Below, in pieces: positions 33,232 to 42,000 of a stretch of 64,000 nucleotides of DNA. The stretch covers positions 3,691,955 to 3,755,954 of the forward strand of contig OZ254079.1 in assembly GCA_965267475.1 (NCBI GenBank), in the 5' to 3' direction. The position numbers and the translations under genes were made by a program. Each line of letters starts with the position of its first letter. The first letter of the stretch is position 1. Origin of the DNA: JBCBKU01 sp965267475. Its GTDB lineage: Bacteria; Pseudomonadota; Alphaproteobacteria; Rhodobacterales; Rhodobacteraceae. The notes beneath the pieces were generated by a model. It was not told where the DNA came from. It made no database searches and saw only the letters and a program-made list of their open reading frames with translations.

Positions 33232-35124
33232 ATGTCATACAAAGAAATCTATGACGGCTGGAAGGCCGATCCGGAGGCGTTCTGGATGGGCGCGGCCGAT
33301 GCCATCGACTGGATCGAGCCGCCGACCAAAGCGCTGTTTGACGAGAACGCGCCGCTTTACGAATGGTTCGCCGACGCCAAGGTGAACGGCTGCTGGAATG
33401 CCGTTGATCGCCATGTCGAAGCTGGCAATGGCGACCGTCTTGCCATCATCCATGACAGCCCAATCACCGGAACCGTTCACAAGATCACCTATTCCGAATT
33501 GCGCGACCGCGTGGCAAGCCTTGCCGGTGCGCTTCAGGCCAAGGGCGTCGCCAAAGGCGACCGTGTGATCATCTACATGCCGATGGTGCCCGAGGCCTTG
33601 GAGGCCATGCTCGCCTGTGCGCGGATTGGCGCGATTCATTCGGTGGTCTTCGGCGGGTTTGCGGCCAATGAACTGGCCGTCCGGCTGGAGGATGCCACAC
33701 CCAAATGCATCATCGCGGCGTCTTGCGGGTTAGAGCCCGGGCGCGTCGTGCATTACAAACCGCTTCTTGATGATGCTATCGCCCAATCGGCGCACAAGCC
33801 CGAGTTCTGCGTGATCTTCCAGCGCGAACAAGAGATGGCCGCGCTCGAACCTGGTCGAGACGTCGATTGGCACGGCTTTCAGGCGGGTGTGACCCCGGCC
33901 GACTGCGTGCCGGTCGCAGGCAATCACCCGGCCTATATCCTTTACACATCCGGTACCACCGGCGCGCCCAAAGGCGTTGTCCGCCCGACCGCCGGGCATC
34001 TTGTCGCGCTAAACTGGACCATGAAGAACATCTACGATGTGGAACCCGGCGACGTGTATTGGGCCGCATCCGATGTGGGCTGGGTCGTGGGCCACAGCTA
34101 TATCTGCTATGCCCCGCTGATCTATGGCGCGACCACCATCGTCTTTGAAGGCAAGCCCATTGGCACGCCCGATGCCGGCGTGTTCTGGCGCGTTATCCAG
34201 GACCATGGGGTCAAGGTGCTGTTCACCGCGCCCACGGCATTCCGGGCCATCAAACGGGCCGATCCCAAGGGCGAATTGGTCGGCGACTACGATCTTTCAT
34301 CCCTGAAAACGCTGTTTCTTGCAGGCGAGCGCGCCGATCCGGATACGATAAAATGGGCCGAAGATCAGCTTGGCGTCCCGGTGATCGACCACTGGTGGCA
34401 AACCGAAACGGGGTATTCCATCGCGGCCAATCCCATGGGGATTGAAAAGCTGCCGGTGAAAATTGGGTCCCCCTCGGTGCCCATGCCGGGCTATGACATG
34501 GCCGTTCTGGATGAAGGCGGACATCCCCTTCCCGCCGGAGAGCTAGGGGCAATTGCAGTCCGTCTTCCGTTGCCGCCGGGGACCCTGCCGACGCTTTGGA
34601 ACGCCGAAGCGCGCTTCAAGAAAAGCTATCTCGAACAGTTTCCGGGATATTATGAGACCGGCGATGCAGGCTTCATCGATGAGGACGGGTACCTTTATAT
34701 CATGGCCCGCACAGATGACGTCATAAACGTCGCGGGGCACCGGTTATCGACCGGCGCCATGGAAGAGGTTTTGGCCGCGCACCCGGATGTCGCCGAATGC
34801 GCGGTGATCGGCGTCGCAGATGAGTTGAAGGGCCAATTGCCCATGGGGTTTTTGTGCCTGAATGCCGGAACGGAACGTGACGAGAACGAACTGGTCGGCG
34901 AAGTGGTGAAGATGGTCCGCGATCAGATCGGGCCCGTGGCGGCGTTCAAGCTGGCCTGTACCGTGGACAGGTTGCCCAAGACGCGGTCCGGCAAGATCCT
35001 GCGGGGGACGATGGCGAAAATTGCCGACGGGGAACCCTACAAGATGCCCGCCACCATCGACGACCCGGTTATCCTGGATGAGATCAAAGACGCTGTGGGC
35101 AAGCTTGGATACGCCAAGGCCTAG
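33232..35124 (+). CDS. prpE: propionyl-CoA synthetase
   Basis: PrpE activates propionate with ATP and CoA. The 630-residue protein is an ANL-family adenylating enzyme: YILYTSGTTGAPKGVVRPTA is the ATP loop, DHWWQTETGYSI the substrate/AMP motif, YYETGDAG and the C-terminal KTRSGKILRG hold the hinge and catalytic lysine. The N-terminal YKEIYDGWKADPEAFWMGAA matches PrpE rather than acetyl-CoA synthetase. A GGAGGA site precedes the ATG. Acetyl-CoA synthetase activity is possible as a side reaction. Downstream on the other strand lies bciA, whose stop overlaps by four bases. Confidence 0.94.
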   Translation: MSYKEIYDGWKADPEAFWMGAADAIDWIEPPTKALFDENAPLYEWFADAKVNGCWNAVDRHVEAGNGDRLAIIHDSPITGTVHKITYSELRDRVASLAGALQAKGVAKGDRVIIYMPMVPEALEAMLACARIGAIHSVVFGGFAANELAVRLEDATPKCIIAASCGLEPGRVVHYKPLLDDAIAQSAHKPEFCVIFQREQEMAALEPGRDVDWHGFQAGVTPADCVPVAGNHPAYILYTSGTTGAPKGVVRPTAGHLVALNWTMKNIYDVEPGDVYWAASDVGWVVGHSYICYAPLIYGATTIVFEGKPIGTPDAGVFWRVIQDHGVKVLFTAPTAFRAIKRADPKGELVGDYDLSSLKTLFLAGERADPDTIKWAEDQLGVPVIDHWWQTETGYSIAANPMGIEKLPVKIGSPSVPMPGYDMAVLDEGGHPLPAGELGAIAVRLPLPPGTLPTLWNAEARFKKSYLEQFPGYYETGDAGFIDEDGYLYIMARTDDVINVAGHRLSTGAMEEVLAAHPDVAECAVIGVADELKGQLPMGFLCLNAGTERDENELVGEVVKMVRDQIGPVAAFKLACTVDRLPKTRSGKILRGTMAKIADGEPYKMPATIDDPVILDEIKDAVGKLGYAKA

Positions 35125-36071
35125 AACATGGCATGGTCACCGCGCTCAACGATTGCGTCGCCACGGATGACTTGCTCGAAATAATCTTCCAGCCGGTCTG
35201 AACCGAACTCAGGCGTGGCGCCCGCGTCGTAGCGGCCATTGGCACTGTCCCAGACCAGCATGGACTCAGTGGCATAATAGTGTCCGATACGCGCCAGTTC
35301 CGCCTTCTCGAAAAGCTTCTGTGACACCACCCCGCCAAGCCCCAGCGTGCCGCCGATGAGCTTCAGGATTGTTGGCGGCACCTGCCGGATGTGGGGATCG
35401 CGCCCCAGTAGCTTGAACAAATGCCCCGCCTGATCGCGCGGTGTCTCGGCCGGACCTGGCCCACCAACGGGCAGCACATGCCCGTGTTGCGCGGGGTCTT
35501 CCAAAACGTCGCACATGAACCGCGCAAGGTCCCTGTCGCTGATGGGTTTGGTTGCCGTCAGTCGCCCGTCGCCGAAGACCAAAAAGGGTTTGCCAGTCTG
35601 GACGCGCGCGACCTGACCGGACAGCGATTTGAAGAAAGCGGTTGGCCTGATGATCGAATGGCCCATCCCGGAACTGCTCAGTTCCCGCTCGAACGCCAAC
35701 TTCGCCTGCTGGAATGCCCTGAGTGGTTTCTGAACGCACAAGGCGGACAGCATTTGAAAGTGCCCGGTGCCGGTATCACCCGCCACCCGAAGCGCCACAG
35801 AATTCGCCCCGCAATCGACCGCCCAGGCGTCCTTGGGCACCCCGGTGCGCGACGCGATGCAGGATATGACGGCATCAAAGCGTTCGCCAGAAAACCCATC
35901 GCGCGCCAAGGACGCAGGGTCAAACAGATCCGCAGGTCTGCACTTGGCTCCGGCCACGCTTCGACCAGGCCGCACAACCGCAACAACGTCGTGACTGCGT
36001 GCCAGGTGCTCGGCCACCACAGCCCGTCCGATCGTCCCGGTTCCCCCCAGAACCAGAACGCGCATGGTCAC
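35121..36071 (-). CDS. bciA: divinyl chlorophyllide 8-vinyl-reductase, BciA type
   Basis: BciA reduces the 8-vinyl group of divinyl (proto)chlorophyllide with NADPH in (bacterio)chlorophyll synthesis. The 316-residue protein has the Rossmann loop LVLGGTGTIGRAV at its start and the run of motifs I recognise from this family: SCIASRTGVPKDAWAVD, LSALCVQKPLRAFQQAKLAF, SIIRPTAFFKSLSGQVARVQ, GKPFLVFGDGRLTATKPISD and AELARIGHYYATESMLVWD. The start is GTG at 36071, giving a GTGA overlap with the nadK stop and a GAGAG site 8 bases away; an ATG two codons later is the alternative. No other pigment gene lies nearby, as in Rhodobacter sphaeroides, where bciA is outside the photosynthesis cluster. Confidence 0.85.
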   Translation of the reverse strand: MTMRVLVLGGTGTIGRAVVAEHLARSHDVVAVVRPGRSVAGAKCRPADLFDPASLARDGFSGERFDAVISCIASRTGVPKDAWAVDCGANSVALRVAGDTGTGHFQMLSALCVQKPLRAFQQAKLAFERELSSSGMGHSIIRPTAFFKSLSGQVARVQTGKPFLVFGDGRLTATKPISDRDLARFMCDVLEDPAQHGHVLPVGGPGPAETPRDQAGHLFKLLGRDPHIRQVPPTILKLIGGTLGLGGVVSQKLFEKAELARIGHYYATESMLVWDSANGRYDAGATPEFGSDRLEDYFEQVIRGDAIVERGDHAMF

Positions 36072-36838
36072 GTGAATTGCTCTCGCGTTAGCCGCTCTTC
36101 CAACCCGTGGCCGGGATCGAACAAGATCCTGTGGCGCACGTCCGGGTTCGATTCCACATCGACCGAGGCGACTTCGCGGATCGAAATCCGGCTATCGGCA
36201 TCAGCCATGATGGGGCGCTTTTCGGGCTCTAGCACATCGAACCGCACTTTGGCCGATTTCGGCAAAAGCGCACCGCGCCACCGACGCGGTCGGAAGGCGG
36301 CCATGGCGGTCACGGCCAACACATCGGCGCCGATGGGCAAGATCGGTCCATGGGCGGAATAGTTATAGGCCGTAGACCCGGCGGGGGTGGAGACCAGCGC
36401 CCCGTCGCACACCAGTTCCTCCATCCGGACCTGCCCATCAACACTGATCCGAAGCTTGGCGGCCTGCGGTCCGGCCCGCAGCAAAGACACTTCGTTGATG
36501 GCCAGGGCCTCATGCACATCGCCGTTCTGGCGCGTTGCGGTCATGGACAGAGGATTGATCACCTCTTCCTTCGCCGCGGCGAGCCGTTGCAAAAGGTCAT
36601 CTTCTCCGTACTCGTTCATCAGAAAACCGATGGTGCCCCGGTTCATCCCATAGACCGGGGTGTCGAGATGCTGCGTTCCCGACAAAGTCCGTAGCATGAA
36701 CCCATCGCCGCCAAGCGCGACGATGACATCCGCATCGTCGGGGTCCACCGAGCCATAGCGCGCCGCAAGCTTCGACTTCGCCTCTTGCGCGCTGTCCACG
36801 TCGCTTGCGAGAACCGCAATTTTTTGAACGGCTTGCAT
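36068..36838 (-). CDS. nadK: NAD kinase
   Basis: NadK phosphorylates NAD to NADP. The 256-residue protein has the diagnostic VIVALGGDGFMLRTL (GGDG motif), GMNRGTIGFLMNEY, and CDGALVSTPAGSTAYNYSAHG in the C-terminal NAD-binding part. The frame is open far upstream through the antisense strand of glyA, but the ATG at 36838 has a GAGG site and gives the family length. The gene is divergent from glyA and translationally coupled to bciA. Confidence 0.95.
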   Translation of the reverse strand: MQAVQKIAVLASDVDSAQEAKSKLAARYGSVDPDDADVIVALGGDGFMLRTLSGTQHLDTPVYGMNRGTIGFLMNEYGEDDLLQRLAAAKEEVINPLSMTATRQNGDVHEALAINEVSLLRAGPQAAKLRISVDGQVRMEELVCDGALVSTPAGSTAYNYSAHGPILPIGADVLAVTAMAAFRPRRWRGALLPKSAKVRFDVLEPEKRPIMADADSRISIREVASVDVESNPDVRHRILFDPGHGLEERLTREQFT

Positions 36839-36946
36839 GGTTGCCTCGTGTCTCTCCCCCGGGAACCGTCGCGCGGCATAGGGCGAAAGGCAACCCATTT
36901 GCGTCGCCACTTGACGCCGAGGCGCCGAATACCAGCTTTCCGAACG

Positions 36947-36986
36947 TTGGGTTTGGCGATATGAGACGCCAACCTTGGGTTTTGGC
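36947..36986. promoter_or_regulatory. inverted and direct repeats ahead of glyA
   Basis: GGTTTGGCG (36950-36958) is inverted, with one bulge, as CGCCAACC (36967-36974) around an 8-base loop, and TTGGGTTTGGC (36947-36957) is repeated as TTGGGTTTTGGC (36975-36986). The set ends 14 bases before the glyA start, just ahead of its AAAGGAG ribosome site. It may be an operator or a leader hairpin. It does not match a riboswitch that I know. Confidence 0.45.
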
Positions 36987-37000
36987 AAAGGAGCAACGTC

Positions 37001-38296
37001 ATGATTGCCCCCCATCGCGATAGCGGATTTTTCACTGAAAGCCTGGAAAGCCGGGATCCCGAGATCTTCGGCGCGATCCGCAATGAACTCGGTCGTCAGC
37101 GCGACGAGATTGAACTGATCGCATCCGAGAACATCGTCTCGCTGGCCGTGCTTGAGGCCCAGGGCTCGATCATGACCAACAAGTACGCCGAAGGCTATCC
37201 GGGCCGTCGGTACTATGGCGGGTGCCAGTTCGTAGACGTCGCCGAAGAGCTTGCAATTGAACGCGCGAAAGAGCTGTTTGGCGCAGGCTTTGCCAATGTC
37301 CAGCCGAACTCGGGCAGTCAGATGAATCAGGCGGTGTTCCTGGCGCTGCTTCAGCCCGGAGACACTTTCATGGGGCTGGATCTGAATTCGGGCGGTCACC
37401 TGACCCACGGGTCCTCGGTGAACATGTCCGGCAAGTGGTTCAACGTGGTGTCCTATGGCGTGCGCGAAGATGATCACCTGCTTGACATGGATGCCGTGCG
37501 TGATCGCGCCCGCGAGCACAAGCCCAAGCTGATCATCGCTGGCGGCACGGCCTATAGCCGGACCTGGGACTGGGCCGCCTTCCGCGAAATCGCGGACGAG
37601 GTCGGAGCCTATCTGATGGTCGACATGGCGCATATCGCGGGTCTTGTGGCCGGTGGGGCGCATCCGTCGCCGGTGCCGCATGCCGATGTCGTGACCTCAA
37701 CCACCCACAAGTCGCTGCGCGGACCTCGGGGCGGATTGATCCTGTCGAATGACGAAGCAATCGCGAAGAAATTGAATTCGGCTGTCTTCCCTGGCCTGCA
37801 AGGCGGCCCGCTGATGCACGCAATTGCGGCCAAGGCCGTGGCATTTGGTGAAGCTCTGCAACCCGAATTCAAGACCTATGCCGCAGAGGTTGTTAAGAAC
37901 GCTGCCGCCATGGCCGATGAACTGGTTCAGGGTGGATTGGACATCGTCTCGGGCGGGACCGACAACCACCTGATGCTGGCCGATCTGCGGCCAAAAGGGC
38001 AAACCGGGAAAGCGACCGAAAAGGCGCTGGGGCGGGCGCACGTCACCTGCAACAAGAACGGCGTTCCCTTTGATCCCGAAAAACCGTTCGTGACCTCTGG
38101 CATCCGGTTGGGCACACCTGCTGGCACGACGCGAGGCTTCTCGGAACCAGAGTTCCGCCAGATCGCCCGTTGGATTGTCGAAGTTGTCGATGGGCTGGCC
38201 GCACATGGCGAAGATGGCAATGGTTCGGTCGAAGCCAAGGTGAAGGCCGAAGTGACCGAGCTTTGTCGCCAGTTCCCGGTTTACCCCGGCCTTTGA
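37001..38296 (+). CDS. glyA: serine hydroxymethyltransferase
   Basis: GlyA interconverts serine and glycine with tetrahydrofolate, using pyridoxal phosphate. The 431-residue protein has IELIASENIVSLAVLEAQGS, NKYAEGYPGRRYYGGCQFVD, and the PLP lysine in the motif DVVTSTTHKSLRGPRGG. Length and motifs are normal. An AAAGGAG site precedes the ATG. The esterase gene starts 4 bases after the stop, so the two are probably co-transcribed. Confidence 0.97.
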   Translation: MIAPHRDSGFFTESLESRDPEIFGAIRNELGRQRDEIELIASENIVSLAVLEAQGSIMTNKYAEGYPGRRYYGGCQFVDVAEELAIERAKELFGAGFANVQPNSGSQMNQAVFLALLQPGDTFMGLDLNSGGHLTHGSSVNMSGKWFNVVSYGVREDDHLLDMDAVRDRAREHKPKLIIAGGTAYSRTWDWAAFREIADEVGAYLMVDMAHIAGLVAGGAHPSPVPHADVVTSTTHKSLRGPRGGLILSNDEAIAKKLNSAVFPGLQGGPLMHAIAAKAVAFGEALQPEFKTYAAEVVKNAAAMADELVQGGLDIVSGGTDNHLMLADLRPKGQTGKATEKALGRAHVTCNKNGVPFDPEKPFVTSGIRLGTPAGTTRGFSEPEFRQIARWIVEVVDGLAAHGEDGNGSVEAKVKAEVTELCRQFPVYPGL

Positions 38297-38300
38297 TCCC

Positions 38301-39059
38301 GTGCCCGTCGATCTTGAACGGCAGGTTTTCGGCGCGCCTTCGTCGAAGCCGACGCTTCTGATCGCGCACGGGCTGTTTGGATCAAAGCGGAACTGGCAGG
38401 CGCTGGCCAAGCGGTTGGCAGCGGACCGACAAGTGGTGACGGTCGATATGCGCAATCATGGCGACAGCCCCTGGGACGATGCGAACAGCTATCTGGATAT
38501 GGCGGGCGATCTGGCCAACGTGATCGACGGCCAATGGGACGTGATCGGACATTCGATGGGTGGAAAGACAGCGATGGCGTTGACCCTAACAGCGCCAGAC
38601 AAGGTGCGCCGCGCTGTTATCGCCGATATTGCACCGGTGGCCTATACCCACACGCAGGAACATCTGATCGATGCGATGGAGGCAGTGAATTTGTCGTCCA
38701 TCGAATCGCGGGGCCAAGCCGACGATGCCTTGGCAGCGTCTATACCCGAAATTGGCGTCAGAAGCTTTCTGCTTCAATCCCTGGACGTGAAGGCCCGGCG
38801 CTGGAAGTTCAATCTGAAATCGCTTCGGGCCGAAATGGCGAAGATCCTCAATTTTCCCGAATTCTCCGCGGCCTTCGAAGGTCCGGTCTTCTTCCTGTCA
38901 GGCGGCGCCAGCGACTATGTTACGGCCGATCACCGCCAGACGATCAAGGCGCTTTTCCCCAATGCCCGGGCAGCCAAGATCCCGGGCGCGGGGCATTGGC
39001 TCCATGCCGAGAAGCCCGAAGAATTCCTTGCCGCCGCCCAGGCATTCCTTGACGCTTAA
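38301..39059 (+). CDS. alpha/beta-hydrolase (YbfF-like esterase)
   Basis: The 252-residue protein has the alpha/beta-hydrolase layout: oxyanion segment LLIAHGLFGSKRNW, the nucleophile elbow DVIGHSMGGKTAMALTL with Ser, an acid region SDYVTADHRQ, and the His in GAGHWLHAEKPEEF. It resembles YbfF-type esterases in the spacing of VVTVDMRNHGDSPW. The start is GTG at 38301 with no clear ribosome site, 4 bases after glyA, so translational coupling is likely. Its stop overlaps the convergent spike gene stop by two bases. The natural substrate is unknown. Confidence 0.85.
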   Translation: MPVDLERQVFGAPSSKPTLLIAHGLFGSKRNWQALAKRLAADRQVVTVDMRNHGDSPWDDANSYLDMAGDLANVIDGQWDVIGHSMGGKTAMALTLTAPDKVRRAVIADIAPVAYTHTQEHLIDAMEAVNLSSIESRGQADDALAASIPEIGVRSFLLQSLDVKARRWKFNLKSLRAEMAKILNFPEFSAAFEGPVFFLSGGASDYVTADHRQTIKALFPNARAAKIPGAGHWLHAEKPEEFLAAAQAFLDA

Positions 39060-42000
39060 TAGGTGATTTGAGGCTGGCGTTCCTCGACCTCGCCGGCGCC
39101 AAAGCCGATGTCGCTTCCACCAGATCCTGCTCCGATTGCCGGGGACCCCGCGCCAAAGGCATAGTCAGCCATCAATACCGTGTCCGCTGATCCGACCAGT
39201 GGATCGCCCGTTTGTGTCCCCTGGATGACCGTGCCGCCCGTATCAGCGGCGACGATATCCGCATCGTAGACTTTTCCGTCGGTCAGGAAGTTGTTGTGAA
39301 ACTCAGACGCCGCGGCGACCAGATACCCGGCATTCGTGGTATCTACTTGGCTGAACGTGTAAGATGCTGAGAATATTGTGTCTTTCAGAACGAGCTGAGA
39401 ATTTGAGCCCGGATTGTAGTTCGAGAACAGCGTCCGGTTCTGGCTGGTCGCCGGCCCCGCAAAGCTGCAATGGGTCACGTCGATATCGCCACCGTTCCGG
39501 CACCGGGTCGTGAACAGGCCAAAGCACCGGTCGAAATTTGCCAGCCCGTTGCCGTCGACATAGGCGTTCACAAAGCATTTTGAGAAGCTTGACGCGCCAA
39601 CAGTTGCCACGATCTTTGCGGCGGTCGTAAGCGATCCAACCTGACAGCGGGTCAGCGACGCATTGTCCAGATCAACAGTTCCGCCATTTGCATCGGGAAC
39701 CATGATGCAGTCTTCAAATTCCATCGCGCCTGCGTCGCAGACCACCACGTTCCCAGTTCCGCCGCCGACTTTCTCGGTCACGTGGCAGCGATAGTGAAAC
39801 GCAGACGAACTGTTGACATGTGCCACCCCCGATTTGGCGCAGTTGGCGACCGTGATGTCGTGGAAATATCCCAGTGCATTGTCGTGAAGCGTCATGCCGT
39901 CCACGCAATTGTCGACGGTGAAATTGTGATAGTGGCATGTGACACTGCCGGTCCCACCCAGCGCGTTACCGGTCGTCGTGGTGACATTCCGGATCAGCGT
40001 ACCGTTGCCGTAAACCCGGAACGTAAATGCGTTACCCTGCGGGTCCAGAGCACTTTCGTTCCCAGCATAAGCGGAGCCGTCAATGATCGAGCCCTGTTCG
40101 AAGGCCAGTTCCAACGTCGCGTTCGTGGCGGACATGTTGTTGATCTTGATGAAATCGCTGGCCGTTCCATAGGTTCCAGATTTTACCAGGATCCGGACAG
40201 TCTGATCCGAGACCAGTAGCGCCTCGGTGACATTGTTCAGGCTTGCCCAGGCCGCGCCTTCGGACGTGCCGGCATTCGCATCGCTCCCGGTGTTTGCGTC
40301 GATGAAGTAGTCGTGTGGCCCGGCAAGGCCCAGGCCAGCAGCATCGGTCGTGAACCCCAAGGCGCTGACGACGGACGACCTGTTGCCGGCCGCATCTTCT
40401 TGCAAGAAATGGGTGACATAGCTCACACCCGCGACCAGACCGGTCGCTGCGATTGCCTGCGCACCTGTACTGGCGACAGGCTGCGACAGCGCAGCATCCG
40501 CCGCGGCACCCGTGTGGTCCAAACCTGCGATAACCTGCGCAGCGCTCGGCGTTGTGCCCGACTGCGTGACAACGACATAAAGCGTGCCGTTTCCTTCGTC
40601 GGTTGTGACGGACCCCGTCGACGCCGTTTGGCCGTCCGCGGCGTCAGAAGCCATGGTCAAGACCGGCGCGGTCGTGTCGGCCGTCCCGGCTTCCCACGGA
40701 CCGACGTCGAAGGATCCCGGCGCACGTAAGTTGCCGTCGATATCGTCAATGGCCCAAAGCGGTCCCGTTCCCGCGTCTATGAACGCCGACCCAGCCGTGG
40801 GCTTGAACAAATTTGCTTCTGTGTCGAGGTTTGAGCCATCATGAAAGCTCGCTGCGTTGGCCGCGTTCGGAGCATAGGTGAAGCTGTTGGCCAGCGTGAC
40901 CGAACCGCCTGGCCACTCGGCAAGGTCATCTATTTCCTCGAACGTCGCGTCGTCCCCGGAATATTGCATGATGTTGTAGAACTCGACCGGGCCGCTCGCG
41001 GCGCTTAGGGGGATTTGCCCGTTACTGACACGGTCTTTGACCTCGATGTTCTTTTCGCGGGTTGTGTTGGGAATTTGCGGATAGATCAGAATAGCATTTC
41101 GAACCGTCGTATCACCCCACACATTGGCGATGGCGTTGGTTCGGTCCGAATGCTCATCCTCGCCCAGAACAATCAACTTATCGACAAGGGTCCTGCACCC
41201 GGTGGTCGAGTTGGTGGACGCATTTCGGGTCGAAAAATCCAGGCCGCCATTCAGGCAAAAGACCCGGTCAAAGCAGAAATCGGATACCCAGGTCGGAGCC
41301 CCGTGATAGCACCGCGCGCAGGGCTGGTTTTCGGATGACCAGCCGTTTCGCGAAGCGAGAAGCACGTTGCCAAAATAGACATGGGCGTTGTCCGGGCCGC
41401 GAAAGGGTCCATGATCCGGTAGATCCGGATTGCTGTCATGATATTTACCGTCATGGGTATCGACACCCACCAACTCATCAATCTGGCGATGCCGACCTCC
41501 ATAAGCGTGGAACCCGCCTTCGCTGTTCGCCACTGTGTCGATGAAAGCGTTGTAATCCTTCCACCCATAACTGTCGGCGTCTGACACGAAAAAGTTCACA
41601 CCGGCCACAGCAAGATAGTTCTTGTAGTTGTTTCGCATCGTCATGTTGTGCGCCGAAACCCAGGCCGATGCGCCTGCCCGACAATCGATGGCATCCCAGG
41701 TACCCCCTGTCGCGATGCCCGTCAGGGGGTTGTAGTCGCAGCGAATATCCATCCCCTTGAACAACACCCATTCGGAACCCGACGTGACGCGCCAGTATTC
41801 CTGCTCGTTCCAGGATGCGCCGTTGTTCCTGAGATTCGGTTTTCCGGATCCCCATGCGTCGATGATCAGTTTTTCATTGTCGACGCTGATGTGGTCCGAG
41901 AAGGTGAAAGTATCGCCACCCTTCATACGGACACGGTGCACATTGGCGCCGCTCAACCCTTCAATGGTCGATTTGAGACTTGAGAAGTTGGAGATCTGCG

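Noticed and set aside
31115..33238. 707-codon open frame antisense to maeB
   Set aside because: Mirror of a GC-rich coding frame; the protein is rich in His, Arg and Gly with no domain, and maeB is certain on the other strand.
36839..37681. N-terminal extension of nadK through the glyA region
   Set aside because: The extension is the antisense strand of glyA; the ATG at 36838 has a ribosome site and gives normal length.
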